DNA of 44,648 nt from a bacterium (GCA_017744355.1 JAGIBK010000012.1:1-44648), one strand, 5' to 3'. Counted from the first letter of the stretch, positions 1 to 8,842 are shown. Program-made: numbers and translations. The notes: generated by a model from the letters alone, not told the origin.

Positions 1-3
1 CTC

Positions 4-53
4 AGCCCTCGAGGCGCCTCCCCTGCGAAGGGTCGAGGCGCCTCGGGCTTTTT
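4..53 (+). terminator. Intrinsic terminator of an upstream gene
   Basis: An inverted repeat pairs positions 4-8 and 11-20 with 35-49 (arm core GAGGCGCCTC, two-base bulge at 9-10). It is followed by a run of T at 49-53. This is a classic rho-independent terminator for a plus-strand gene lying before the window. Confidence 0.8.
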
Positions 54-74
54 GTGCCTGAGCCTTGAGGTCCA

Positions 75-83
75 TGCTACGAT
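75..83 (+). promoter_or_regulatory. Extended -10 promoter element
   Basis: TGCTACGAT matches an extended -10 (TGnTAnnAT) and lies just after the terminator and about 53 bases before the preferred start at 136. I see no good -35 box. The same nonamer or a one-base variant recurs before the genes at 3513, 6804 and 30197. Confidence 0.45.
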
Positions 84-135
84 CTTGCCTGTAAGTGCGT
101 GGAAGCGCCCGCGGCTATCAGGAAGGAGGCCTGGC

Positions 136-714
136 TTGGAACCTGCCGCCTTACGGGACCCTTTGCAGGCCCAACGGGTTGCGCTGTGTCGCCATACTTC
201 CGACGATCTCGCCTACTTCCTCGAGTGGTACGCCGATCGTGAATTGGCCCGCCTGACGCGCCACGACCAGACTCCTCTCAGCCGCAGTCAGATCGTCACC
301 TACTTTCAGACGATCATCATGCCCAGTTCGGCTCGGGGCCACTGCTTCGGCATCCAAGCCACCGATAGCACCCCACCTCGCCTCATCGGCACCTGTTCGC
401 TGACGGACCTCGCGCATGAGACCGGGACCCTCCGCATTCTCATCGGTCCCCACGAGTGCTGGGGCAAGGGCTATGGCACCGAGGCGGTTCGCCTACTCGT
501 CGCTTACGGCTTCGAGCACCTGAAGCTGCGTGAGATCGTGCTCGGGGTGTTTGACTTCAACGAACGGGCCATCCGCTCCTATGAGCGGGTCGGCTTCAGG
601 CATGCCTCGACAATCCGCCTGAACATGCCGCTCGGTCTCCCACCCGCCCAGGAATACCTGATGACCATCACCCCTACCAGCTTTCAACACCCGAAAAACG
701 AGAGGTCGAATTGA
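136..714 (+). CDS. GNAT family N-acetyltransferase (RimJ/RimL-like)
   Basis: This is a predicted acetyl-CoA-dependent N-acetyltransferase of the RimJ/RimL type, which acetylates protein N-termini or small amines; the substrate is unknown. The core shows the acetyl-CoA loop region WGKGYGTEA at about residues 115-123 and the family-typical segment FNERAIRSYERVGF near residues 148-161. The reading frame is open back to position 52. I chose the TTG at 136 because AAGGAGG at 123-129 sits six bases ahead of it and the resulting 192 residues match the family length. The gene ends in a TTGA overlap with the biotin ligase, so the two are probably co-transcribed and translationally coupled. Confidence 0.82.
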   Translation: MEPAALRDPLQAQRVALCRHTSDDLAYFLEWYADRELARLTRHDQTPLSRSQIVTYFQTIIMPSSARGHCFGIQATDSTPPRLIGTCSLTDLAHETGTLRILIGPHECWGKGYGTEAVRLLVAYGFEHLKLREIVLGVFDFNERAIRSYERVGFRHASTIRLNMPLGLPPAQEYLMTITPTSFQHPKNERSN

Positions 715-1499
715 GCTTCGCCCCTGATACTTTCCGCTCGTTCCTGCAGACCCGTTGGCTTGGGCAAGACCTCGCGCACTTTGCCGATATCGACTCGACC
801 AGCGCCCATCTCAAGCGCGAAGCGCGAAGCGGTACCGCGCTTACCGAAGGCCTCGTCGTCTTGGCCGATGCGCAAAGCGCAGGCTACGGCCAGCACGGAC
901 GTGCCTGGAGCTCTGCGGAGCAAAGTGGCCTTTACACCTCCATCTGGTTGCCCGCTCATTATGCCCAGCGCCCTCTCACGCTGCTGGCAGGCGTCGCGAC
1001 GGTCGAGGCGCTTCGCGAGCTGACCGCTCAAGAGAGCATCGGCCTCAAGTGGGTGAACGACCTGGTGGCCCAGGGCCGAAAACTAGGTGGCATCCTGGCG
1101 GAGATGGTCGGAGGTCCCGGCAACACGGGAGGGCGTCATGGGCTCATCCTTGGGATCGGCCTGAACCTCGCGGCTCAGGAGGCACGGCCTGAGGCGATCG
1201 CCCTTTCTCACCTGGCGCCGCTCCCTTCGCGCGAGCAAATCCTCGCGTCCATGCTCAATCGCCTGGAGCACTGGCTCGATCGGGTCACGACCGAGGGAGA
1301 GGAGGTCCTATGCGATCGCTGGCGCACCTACTCCGTCACCTTGGGCCAACACGTGCGGGCCCAGCTACACACGGAGACGATCGAAGGCTTCGCCGAGGAC
1401 ATCACACGCACGGGTGCCCTGTGCATCCGGCGCCCGGACGGCACCATGCGCGAGATCGCAAGCGGCACCGTGCGGCTGGCGGACGGCCGCTACTGCTAG
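711..1499 (+). CDS. birA: Biotin--[acetyl-CoA-carboxylase] ligase, monofunctional
   Basis: The enzyme attaches biotin through biotinyl-AMP to the lysine of the biotin carboxyl carrier protein in the cytoplasm. Visible family motifs, in order, are the adenylate-binding loop GYGQHGRAW (residues 58-66), the catalytic-lysine motif KWVND (113-117, family KWPND), GGILAEM (126-132) and the GIGLNL motif, followed by a small C-terminal SH3-like domain. At 262 residues it lacks the N-terminal helix-turn-helix of regulatory BirA, so it should be ligase only. The TTG start at 711 overlaps the stop of the acetyltransferase (TTGA) and has GAGAGG just upstream. Confidence 0.92.
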   Translation: MSFAPDTFRSFLQTRWLGQDLAHFADIDSTSAHLKREARSGTALTEGLVVLADAQSAGYGQHGRAWSSAEQSGLYTSIWLPAHYAQRPLTLLAGVATVEALRELTAQESIGLKWVNDLVAQGRKLGGILAEMVGGPGNTGGRHGLILGIGLNLAAQEARPEAIALSHLAPLPSREQILASMLNRLEHWLDRVTTEGEEVLCDRWRTYSVTLGQHVRAQLHTETIEGFAEDITRTGALCIRRPDGTMREIASGTVRLADGRYC

Positions 1500-1599
1500 A
1501 CGACGAACCTGTGACGGATCGCATAGTGACGGCCGGCCTCCGCGCCTACACTTGGAGTGCATCTCAGATCGGTTTCGCCCTAGCAGAGAGGGGTTGCGC

Positions 1600-1860
1600 G
1601 TGTTAGCCATCCAGGCCATCGATATCGAGCGCTGTGACAACAAGGCCTACTGCGGGACGCTGGAGTACCAGACGGTTTACCGCTCGGGCGTGCTGCTCTG
1701 GACCGTCGAGTGGCGCCAGACCCCCGAAGTGGTGGTGGAGTTCTTCCCAGGCGAAGCCTTCGAGGATACCGAACTGGTCCGCGATCACCAGACCCTGCTG
1801 ATCCGCAGCCTGCTCGACACGCTCACCGAGCGCATGGGGCGAGAGACCCTCTTCACCTAA
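1600..1860 (+). CDS. Small hypothetical protein (86 aa)
   Basis: I do not recognise this family. I chose the GTG at 1600 because AGAGAGGGG at 1585-1593 gives a good ribosome site; the open frame extends further upstream but that part overlaps birA and looks like shadow sequence. The product is acidic and soluble, with a beta-rich first half (CGTLEYQTVYRSG, LLWTVEWR, VVVEFF) and a helical C-terminus. It has no signal peptide and no membrane segment. It follows birA by 100 bases on the same strand. Confidence 0.55.
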   Translation: MLAIQAIDIERCDNKAYCGTLEYQTVYRSGVLLWTVEWRQTPEVVVEFFPGEAFEDTELVRDHQTLLIRSLLDTLTERMGRETLFT

Positions 1861-2040
1861 TAAAACCAGGCAACCAGCCCTTTTCCCCGCCCTCTTGGTC
1901 AAAATCGACAAAAAGCTTCGGCACAAGCAGGCCTCTAGCAACGCCAAGAGTTGGGTATAAGGGGCATACGGCCAGGTTGGCCGGAAGGGAATCGCGACAC
2001 ACACCATCCATCACTGCCACGCGCGGAGAGGAGGACGGTC

Positions 2041-3459
2041 ATGCGGTTACACTTCCTGGGCGCCGCCCAAACCGTCACAGGGTCAGCTTACCTGCTTGAG
2101 ACCAACAAGCAGCGGTTCTTGATCGACGCGGGCCTCTCACAGGGCAGCGCTCACTCGTACGAGCTCAATGCCCGTGCCTTGCCCTTCCACCCTCGTCACC
2201 TGGACGGCATCATCCTGACGCATGCCCACGCGGACCACAGCGGGCTCATCCCGCGTCTGGTCGCCGAGGGCTTCCGCGGCCCCATCTACGCCACGCCGCC
2301 GACCATCGACCTCTGCCGCATCATCCTGCCCGACGCGGGCACGATCCAGGAAGAGGACGCCAAGTCCGAGAACAAGTGGCGTCGCAAGCACGGCAAGAGC
2401 CTGCTCACCCCTCTCTACACCAAGCAACAGGCCGAGCATGCCCTCAAGTACTTCGAGCGGCTGCCCTACCTCAAGCGCACCACCCTGGGGCGCAACATCC
2501 GGCTGACCCTGCACGACGCGGGGCACATCCTGGGCTCGTCGATCGTCGAGCTCGAGGTCGAGGGCTCGCGCCTCGTCTTCACGGGCGACCTGGGCAACGT
2601 CAACAACCAGCTGCTGCGCAACCCCGCCACCCTGCCGCATGCCGACTACCTGATCACCGAATCGACCTACGGCAACCGCTCGCACGGCCGCATCAGCGAT
2701 CGCGTCGCCAAGCTCAAGGAGGTCGTCCTCAACGCCCGGGGCCCGGTCATCATCCCGGCCTTCGCCGTCGAGCGCACGCAGGAGCTGCTCTTCGACCTGC
2801 ACCGCCTCATCGCCCAGGGCGAGATCCCGCCCCTGCCCATCTACGTGGACAGCCCCATGGCCGTCTCGGCCACGGCCCTCTTCGAGAAGCACCCCAACTG
2901 CCTGGCGCCCGAGATCCAGGCCATGTTCCGCACGCGCTCGCCCTTCGAGATGCCCAACATGCACTTCATCCGAGAGGCGGAGGCCTCGGCGCGCCTCAAC
3001 AAGCTCAACGAGCCGGCCATCATCATCTCGGCGAGCGGCATGTGCGAAGGGGGACGCATCCGCCACCACCTCTACCACCACCTCAGCCAGGCGGAAACGA
3101 CGGTCCTCTTCGTCGGCTACCAGGCCGAGCGGACGCTGGGCCGCCGGATCCGGGACGGCGCCACGCAGGTCACCCTCTTCAACGAGACGATCCCGGTGCG
3201 CGCCAAGGTGGTGGCCATCGACGCCTACTCGGCCCACGCCGACGCCAACGGCCTGATGGACTGGATCGGTGCCTTCGAGGAGGCGCCGGCCCTGACCTTC
3301 ATCACCCACGGGGAGCTGGCCGCTTCCGAGGCGCTGGCCGAGCGTCTCGCCGAAGAGCACGGCATGATCTCCGTCATTCCCGCCCCGGGCGAGGCCTACG
3401 AGCTGATGCCCGCCTCCTCGAGCCCCTCGACCCTGCGCCTGCGGGAGGAGACGGCCTAG
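2041..3459 (+). CDS. Beta-CASP metallo-beta-lactamase RNase (CPSF73-like)
   Basis: This is a predicted zinc-dependent RNA-processing nuclease of the metallo-beta-lactamase/beta-CASP family (YSH1/CPSF-73-like COG1236 type). It should act on cytoplasmic RNA as endo- and/or 5'-exonuclease. Visible motifs are motif 2 HAHADH (residues 61-66), a later HDAGHILGS, GDLGN, ESTYGNR at the start of the beta-CASP domain, SGMCEGGR, AYSAHAD (motif B-like) and THGE near the C-terminus. The 472-residue length is typical. The ATG at 2041 is set by GGAGAGGAGG immediately upstream, although the frame is open from 1951. There is no KH or PIN extension. The 180 bases before it hold no clear promoter apart from a TATAAG near 1956. 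Confidence 0.9.
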   Translation: MRLHFLGAAQTVTGSAYLLETNKQRFLIDAGLSQGSAHSYELNARALPFHPRHLDGIILTHAHADHSGLIPRLVAEGFRGPIYATPPTIDLCRIILPDAGTIQEEDAKSENKWRRKHGKSLLTPLYTKQQAEHALKYFERLPYLKRTTLGRNIRLTLHDAGHILGSSIVELEVEGSRLVFTGDLGNVNNQLLRNPATLPHADYLITESTYGNRSHGRISDRVAKLKEVVLNARGPVIIPAFAVERTQELLFDLHRLIAQGEIPPLPIYVDSPMAVSATALFEKHPNCLAPEIQAMFRTRSPFEMPNMHFIREAEASARLNKLNEPAIIISASGMCEGGRIRHHLYHHLSQAETTVLFVGYQAERTLGRRIRDGATQVTLFNETIPVRAKVVAIDAYSAHADANGLMDWIGAFEEAPALTFITHGELAASEALAERLAEEHGMISVIPAPGEAYELMPASSSPSTLRLREETA

Positions 3460-3483
3460 CGCCCACAGCAGCAGGCTCCTCTG

Positions 3484-3511
3484 TGCTACGATAGGGGCCG
3501 GAGGAGCCTTA
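3484..3511 (+). promoter_or_regulatory. Extended -10 and leader shared with the gene at 6804
   Basis: TGCTACGAT at 3484-3492 looks like an extended -10. From 3490 to 3511 the leader, including the ribosome site GGAGG at 3500-3504, is identical over 22 bases to 6783-6804 in front of the third paralogue. The control region was therefore duplicated with the gene. No good -35 is visible. Confidence 0.5.
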
Positions 3512-3512
3512 C

Positions 3513-5126
3513 GTGCCGAAGCGGAAATCCTTGCTGCGACCGAGTTTGCAGACACGCCTCACCGTGGTCTTCCTGGCGATGACCAGCATCCTGCTGGTCG
3601 CCGCCATCGGGGTCTTCTACAACCAGGCGAGCCATGTCTTCCGCCAGGAGCTCCGCGGCCGCCTCATGTCGCTGGCGAGCACCGTGGCCGTCCAGGTCGA
3701 CGGCCAGGAGCACGCACGCCTCGACGGCGAAGGGAATCCCGGCTACCGACAGGTGCGGGACCTCTTCCAGCGCATCAAGAGCGTCAACCCGAACGTCGGC
3801 TACATCTACTCCATGAAGGTCGACGACAAGGGGATCTGGCACTTCGCGGTCGACTCGGCTGCTCCAGAAGACGAAGGCCACTCGGCCTTCGACGAGGCCT
3901 ACACCGGCACGGGCACCGAGAGCATGTTCGCAGCCGTCGCGGGCCCAACGGCCGATCAGGAATTCACCGTCGACCAGTACGGCACCTGGCTCTCGGGCTT
4001 CGCCCCCATCAAGGACAAGGCCGGCGCGACCGTCGCCATCCTCGGCGTGGACATGAGCGCCGCCGAGGTCCTGCACGAAGAGCGTCGGCTCGTCTGGATC
4101 GCGCTGGCGATCCTCGTGGCGGGCTTGGCCTTCGCGCTGGGCATCAGCGTCTGGCTGGCTCGCATCCTGACCAAGCCCATTTCACAGCTGGTCGAGGGCA
4201 CCCGCAAGGTCTCCGAAGGGGATCTCACGGCCCGTGTCCCTGCCACCCGCAGCGACGAGCTGGGGGATCTCGCCCGCTCCTTCAACGCCATGACCGAGGC
4301 GATCGCCCAGCACCGAGACGAGCTCAAGGAAAACGAGCGCATGATCCAGGAGCTCGCCACCGCCCGCAAGATTCAGCAGGCCATGCTCCCCGCCGAGGCC
4401 CCCACCGATGCCTCCCTCAACATCGACTTCTACCTTGAGACCTCCACTGAGGTCGGCGGCGATTACTTCGACTTCCTGCCGCTCGGCAACAACAAGCTGG
4501 CGCTGGTCATCGGCGACGTCACGGGCCACGGGGTACCGGCCGCCCTCCTGATGGCCGTCATCAAGAGCTGTCTCCACACCCAGGTGCTCACCAATCACGC
4601 CGTGAGCAACGTCATGAGCATCGCCAACAACATCCTGCACCAGAGCAGCTTCGAGCGCCGCTTCATGACCTTCTTCTACTCCATCCTCGACACCGAGAGC
4701 GGCCGGCTCTCCTACGCCAACGCCGGCCACTTGTATCCCTTCCTCTACCGCAGTGCCGAGCGCCGGGTCCAAACCCTCGAGATGGCCTCCTACCCGCTGG
4801 GGGTGCGCCCCAGCCTGCCCGTCCATGAGCAAGAGGTCACCCTGGAGCCCAACGACGTGCTGGTCTTCTACTCCGACGGCATCATCGAGGCCCAGAACGG
4901 CAAGGGCGAGGAGTTCGGCTTCGAGCGGATGGAGCAGCTCATCCTCGACCACGGCCACCTCAGCGCCGAAGGCCTCAAGGAGAAGTTGCTCACCACCTGG
5001 CGCCGGTATGTCTACGACGGCACCCAGCCGCTCGATTACCAGGCCGTCAAGGCCGACCGTGCCGACGACGACGTGACCATCGTCGTCGTGAAGTACGCCC
5101 CTGCGATCGCCCCGCTCGAAGTCTAA
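3513..5126 (+). CDS. Membrane sensor SpoIIE-type PP2C phosphatase, paralogue A
   Basis: This is a predicted transmembrane serine/threonine phosphatase that probably acts on a phosphorylated anti-sigma-factor antagonist or another STAS-type protein. It has a membrane helix at residues about 17-39, a periplasmic Cache-like sensor (about 40-190) with the segment GTWLSGFAPIKD, a second membrane helix (about 192-215), a HAMP domain starting at LTKPISQLVEG and a short coiled linker ending KIQQAMLPAE. The PP2C domain follows, with metal-ligand motifs GGDYFDF (about 312-318), GDVTGHG (about 334) and YSDGIIEA (about 453), and a terminal DDDVTIV. The GTG start has GGAGG eight bases ahead. It is the first of three tandem copies and stops 16 bases before the second. 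No sigma, STAS or kinase partner is adjacent. Confidence 0.88.
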   Translation: MPKRKSLLRPSLQTRLTVVFLAMTSILLVAAIGVFYNQASHVFRQELRGRLMSLASTVAVQVDGQEHARLDGEGNPGYRQVRDLFQRIKSVNPNVGYIYSMKVDDKGIWHFAVDSAAPEDEGHSAFDEAYTGTGTESMFAAVAGPTADQEFTVDQYGTWLSGFAPIKDKAGATVAILGVDMSAAEVLHEERRLVWIALAILVAGLAFALGISVWLARILTKPISQLVEGTRKVSEGDLTARVPATRSDELGDLARSFNAMTEAIAQHRDELKENERMIQELATARKIQQAMLPAEAPTDASLNIDFYLETSTEVGGDYFDFLPLGNNKLALVIGDVTGHGVPAALLMAVIKSCLHTQVLTNHAVSNVMSIANNILHQSSFERRFMTFFYSILDTESGRLSYANAGHLYPFLYRSAERRVQTLEMASYPLGVRPSLPVHEQEVTLEPNDVLVFYSDGIIEAQNGKGEEFGFERMEQLILDHGHLSAEGLKEKLLTTWRRYVYDGTQPLDYQAVKADRADDDVTIVVVKYAPAIAPLEV

Positions 5127-5142
5127 TCCCCCGAGGAGCCCC

Positions 5143-6750
5143 ATGTCCCGGCCTACCCTGCTGCGCCCTGGGCTGCAAGCCCGCCTCGCCCTCGTCTTCC
5201 TGGCGATGACCACCACCCTGCTGGTAGGCACCCTCGGGATCTTCTACGCGCAGACGAGCCATGTCTTCCGCCTGCAGCTCCGCGAGCAGCTCAAGGCCCT
5301 CGCCGGCACCGCCGCCCTCATGGTCGACGCCGACGAACACAAGCGCGCCCGGGGCGAGAACGACCCGGCCTACCAGCGCTTCCATGCCCTCTTCCGCCTG
5401 ATGCAGGAAGCCAACCCCAGCATCGGCTACATCTACACCATGCGCCAGGACCCGAGCGGTACCTGGCACTACCTCATCGACTCGGCAAAGCCTGGCGATC
5501 CCGCCCACTCGGGCTTCGACGAAGCCTATACCGGCACCGGCACCGACAGCATGGACCGCGCACTCGCGCGCCCTGCCGCCGACCGCAAGTTCTCCACCGA
5601 CGCCTTCGGCACCTGGCTCTCGGGCTTCGCTCCCATCAAGGACCAGGCCGGCGCGACCGTCGCCATCGTGGGGGTGGACATGAATGCTGCCGAAGTGCTG
5701 CAGGAGGAACGCCGGCTGCTCAAGATCGCCCTGGCGATCCTCATCGCAGGCCTGGCCTTCGCGCTGGGCATCAGCATCTGGCTGGCTCGCATCCTGACCA
5801 AGCCCATCTCGCAATTGGTCGAAGGCACCCGCAAGGTCTCCGCAGGGGACCTCACCATCCGCGTGCCGGCCGCCCGTCAGGACGAGCTGGGGGATCTGGC
5901 CCGCTCCTTCAACGCCATGATCGGGGCGATCGAGACCCATCGCGAAGAGATCAAGGAAAGCGAGCGCATGACCCAGGAGCTCGCCACCGCCCGCAAGATC
6001 CAACAAGCCATGCTCCCGGCCGAGGCGCCCAGCGACGAGGCCGTCAACATCGACTTCTACCTGGAGACTTCGACCGAGGTCGGCGGCGACTACTTCGACT
6101 TCTTGCCGCTCGACAAGAATCAGCTCGCGCTGGTCATCGGCGACGTCACGGGCCACGGGGTGCCGGCCGCCCTCCTGATGGCCGTCATCAAGAGCTGCCT
6201 CCACACCCAGGTGCTGACCGACTTCCGCGTCACCAACGTCATGAGCATCGCCAACAACATCCTGCACCAGAGCAGCTTCGAGCGCCGCTTCATGACCTTC
6301 TTCTACTCGCTTCTCGACACCGAGACCGGGCGCCTCACCTACGCCAACGCCGGCCACCCCTACCCCTTCCACTACCGCAGCGAGCACCGTACCGTCGAGA
6401 TGCTGGAGATGGCCTCCTATCCGCTCGGCGTCCGGCCGACCCTGAAGGTGAAGGAGCAAGAGGTCACCATGGAGCCAGGTGACGTGCTGGTCTTCTACTC
6501 CGACGGCATCATCGAGGCCCAGAACGGCCAAGGCGAGGAGTTCGGCTTCGAGCGGATGGAGCAGCTCATTCTCGACCACGGCCACCTCAGCGCCGAGGGT
6601 CTCAAGGAGAAACTGCTGACCACCTGGCGCCGATATGTCTATGACGGCACCCAGCCGCTCGACTACCAAGCAATCAAGGCCGACCGTGCGGATGACGATA
6701 TCACTATTGTCGTCGTGAAGTTCGTCCCGCCGAGCTTTGTCGAAAGCTAA
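5143..6750 (+). CDS. Membrane sensor SpoIIE-type PP2C phosphatase, paralogue B
   Basis: The architecture is that of the preceding gene: membrane helix, periplasmic Cache-like sensor, membrane helix, HAMP, linker, and SpoIIE/PP2C phosphatase with GGDYFDF, GDVTGHG, YANAGHPYPF and YSDGIIEA intact. It has 535 residues. The ATG is preceded by GAGGAG. The sensor half resembles paralogue C most (shared GTAALMVDADEH and LARPAADR), whereas the last 60 or so residues are nearly identical to paralogue A (HGHLSAEGLKEKLLTTWRR). The HAMP-to-phosphatase linker (THREEIKESERM) differs from both other copies. Only 16 bases separate it from paralogue A, so A and B are probably one transcript. Confidence 0.88.
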   Translation: MSRPTLLRPGLQARLALVFLAMTTTLLVGTLGIFYAQTSHVFRLQLREQLKALAGTAALMVDADEHKRARGENDPAYQRFHALFRLMQEANPSIGYIYTMRQDPSGTWHYLIDSAKPGDPAHSGFDEAYTGTGTDSMDRALARPAADRKFSTDAFGTWLSGFAPIKDQAGATVAIVGVDMNAAEVLQEERRLLKIALAILIAGLAFALGISIWLARILTKPISQLVEGTRKVSAGDLTIRVPAARQDELGDLARSFNAMIGAIETHREEIKESERMTQELATARKIQQAMLPAEAPSDEAVNIDFYLETSTEVGGDYFDFLPLDKNQLALVIGDVTGHGVPAALLMAVIKSCLHTQVLTDFRVTNVMSIANNILHQSSFERRFMTFFYSLLDTETGRLTYANAGHPYPFHYRSEHRTVEMLEMASYPLGVRPTLKVKEQEVTMEPGDVLVFYSDGIIEAQNGQGEEFGFERMEQLILDHGHLSAEGLKEKLLTTWRRYVYDGTQPLDYQAIKADRADDDITIVVVKFVPPSFVES

Positions 6751-6776
6751 ACACACCAACGCCAATCAAGCGCCCC

Positions 6777-6804
6777 TGCTAGGATAGGGGCCGGAGGAGC
6801 CTTA
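6777..6804 (+). promoter_or_regulatory. Extended -10 and duplicated leader of paralogue C
   Basis: TGCTAGGAT at 6777-6785 resembles an extended -10. The bases 6783-6804 repeat the leader of paralogue A exactly and include GGAGG. This suggests paralogue C has its own promoter, descended from that of paralogue A. Confidence 0.5.
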
Positions 6805-8414
6805 TGAAGCGGATTTCCTTGCTGCGTCCCAGTCTGCAGACCCGCCTTGCCCTCGTCTTCTTGGGCACGACCACCCTGCTCATGGTGGGTACTCTCGGGA
6901 TCTTCTACGCGCAAGCGAGCCATGTCTTCCGCGAGCAGCTCCGCGAGCAGCTCAGAGCCCTCGCCGGCACTGCCGCCCTCATGGTCGATGCCGACGAGCA
7001 CCTGCGCGCCCGGGGCGAGAACGACCCGACCTACCAGCGCTTCCAGCTCCTCTTCCGCAAGATCACCGAGGCCAACCCGGGCGTCGGGACCATGTACACC
7101 ATGAAGCTCGACGACAAGGGCACCTGGCGCTTCATCGTCGACTCGGCCCCCGCCGGGGACCCGGAACACGCCCCATTCAACGAGCCCTATACGGGGACGG
7201 GGACTGCGACCATGGAGCGCGCCCTGGCGCGCCCTGCCGCCGACCGCCAGTTCTCGACGGATGTCTACGGCACCTGGCTCTCGGGCTTCGCCCCCATCAA
7301 GGACCAGGACGGCAAGACCGCCGCCATCCTCGGCGTGGACATCAGCGCCGCGAACATCCTGCAAGAGGAACGCCACCTGCTCTTGCTCGCGCTCGCCACC
7401 TTGATCGCTGGGCTCGCCTTCGCGCTGGGCATCAGCATCTGGCTCGCCCGCGTCTTCACCAAGCCCATCTCGCAGCTTGCCGAGGGCACCCGCAAGATCT
7501 CCGAAGGGGACCTCACCACCCGCGTTCCGGCCTCCCGCACCGACGAGCTGGGAGATCTCGCTCGCTCCTTCAACGCCATGACCGAGGCGATCGCCCGCCA
7601 CCGGGACGAGCTCAAGGAAAACGAGCGCATGATCCAGGAGCTCGCCACCGCCCGCAAGATCCAGCAGGCCATGCTCCCGGCCGAGGCCCCCACCGACGCC
7701 TCCCTCAACATCGATTTCTACCTTGAGACTTCCACCGAGGTCGGCGGCGACTACTTCGACTTCCTGCCCGTGGGGGACAACAAGCTCGCCTTGGTCATCG
7801 GCGACGTCACGGGCCACGGGGTGCCGGCGGCCCTCCTGATGGCCGTCATCAAGAGCTGTCTCCATACCCAGGTGCTCACCAACCACGCCGTGAGCAACGT
7901 CATGAGCATCGCCAACAACATCCTGCATCAGAGCAGCTTCGAGCGCCGCTTCATGACCTTCTTCTACTCGCTCCTGGATAGCGAGACCGGGCGCCTCACC
8001 TACGCCAACGCCGGCCACCCCTACCCGTTCCTCTACCGCAGCGCGCGCCGCACCGTCGAGATGCTGGAAATGGCCTCCTACCCGCTCGGCGTCCGGCCCA
8101 CCCTGCGGGTGAAGGAGCAAGAGGTCACCCTGGAGCCGGGCGATATGCTGGTCTTCTACTCCGACGGCATCATCGAGGCCCAGAATGGCCAAGGCCAGGA
8201 GTTCGGCTTCGAGCGCATGGAGAAGCTCATCCTCGACCACGGCCACCTCAGCGCCGAGGGCCTCAAGGCGAAGCTACTCAAGACCTGGCAGCAGCACGTC
8301 TACGAAGGCACCCGGCCGCTCGATTATCAGGCGATCAAATCGGACCGGGCGGATGACGACATCACCATCGTGGTCGTCAAATACGCACCGGCCCGGAAGG
8401 TCCTGGAGGTTTAG
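6804..8414 (+). CDS. Membrane sensor SpoIIE-type PP2C phosphatase, paralogue C
   Basis: This third copy has 536 residues and the same order of domains: membrane helix, Cache-like periplasmic sensor, membrane helix, HAMP starting FTKPISQLAEG, linker, and SpoIIE/PP2C domain with all visible metal-binding motifs. The ATG is placed by GGAGG in a leader identical to that of paralogue A. The linker and phosphatase entry (HRDELKENERMIQELA, then TDASLNIDFYLE) match paralogue A almost exactly, while the sensor is closer to paralogue B. The C-terminus has its own changes (KLLKTWQQHVYEGTRP). The sensors are the most divergent part of the set, which fits detection of different signals feeding one output. 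Confidence 0.88.
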   Translation: MKRISLLRPSLQTRLALVFLGTTTLLMVGTLGIFYAQASHVFREQLREQLRALAGTAALMVDADEHLRARGENDPTYQRFQLLFRKITEANPGVGTMYTMKLDDKGTWRFIVDSAPAGDPEHAPFNEPYTGTGTATMERALARPAADRQFSTDVYGTWLSGFAPIKDQDGKTAAILGVDISAANILQEERHLLLLALATLIAGLAFALGISIWLARVFTKPISQLAEGTRKISEGDLTTRVPASRTDELGDLARSFNAMTEAIARHRDELKENERMIQELATARKIQQAMLPAEAPTDASLNIDFYLETSTEVGGDYFDFLPVGDNKLALVIGDVTGHGVPAALLMAVIKSCLHTQVLTNHAVSNVMSIANNILHQSSFERRFMTFFYSLLDSETGRLTYANAGHPYPFLYRSARRTVEMLEMASYPLGVRPTLRVKEQEVTLEPGDMLVFYSDGIIEAQNGQGQEFGFERMEKLILDHGHLSAEGLKAKLLKTWQQHVYEGTRPLDYQAIKSDRADDDITIVVVKYAPARKVLEV

Positions 8415-8424
8415 CGGCTAAGCG

Positions 8425-8766
8425 CTAGGGCTTCTTCGCGCCCAGCTTGAGGGGCTTCTCGCAGTTGAAGCAAGGGAAGCTCGTCACCTGCTGGAGGATC
8501 TGGTTGACCTCGCCGCAGCTGGGGCACTTGATCTGGCGCGTCTTGGCGCCCACGCCCGTGAAGATCTTGAAGGCCCCGTAGCCCATCAGGAAGAGGGCCA
8601 TCAAGGTCATGGTGATGCCTGCCTGGCGCAGGAACTCGTTGCCCAGCCCGAAGCCCAACCCCAAGACGCCGAGCCCGAGCACGAGGGTGACCAGACCGCC
8701 AGAGACGCGGCCGACGCCGGGACTGACGAGATCGAAGCGGGTCTTGGGTTCATCGGAGTTGGCCAC
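8425..8766 (-). CDS. Small membrane protein with C-terminal zinc ribbon
   Basis: The 113-residue product has two hydrophobic stretches (about residues 20-42 and 48-70), followed by a zinc-ribbon pattern CPSCGEVN ... CFNCEKP (residues about 80-106), so four cysteines in two CxxC pairs on the cytosolic side. Function is unknown; such small proteins often bind zinc or other proteins. The GTG start at 8766 has TGAGGA upstream at normal spacing. The gene converges on paralogue C with only 10 bases between the stops, leaving no room for a separate terminator. Confidence 0.75.
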   Translation of the reverse strand: MANSDEPKTRFDLVSPGVGRVSGGLVTLVLGLGVLGLGFGLGNEFLRQAGITMTLMALFLMGYGAFKIFTGVGAKTRQIKCPSCGEVNQILQQVTSFPCFNCEKPLKLGAKKP

Positions 8767-8842
8767 GAACGTTCCTCAAATGATGGTGGGGATTGATCCT
8801 CGTATTCCCTTGTCCGATCCGTTTTAATCGAGCCCGGTCCGG

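Noticed and set aside
2137..3555. A 472-codon open frame on the minus strand opposite the beta-CASP RNase gene
   Set aside because: It is antisense to a gene with full catalytic motifs, its composition is Gly/Asp/Val-rich as expected for the complement of GC-rich coding DNA, and no family motif is visible.
5047..8246. Long minus-strand open frames opposite the phosphatase paralogues (572 and 499 codons)
   Set aside because: They mirror each other only because the sense genes are paralogues. They lack ribosome sites and recognisable domains, and they are low-complexity in composition.
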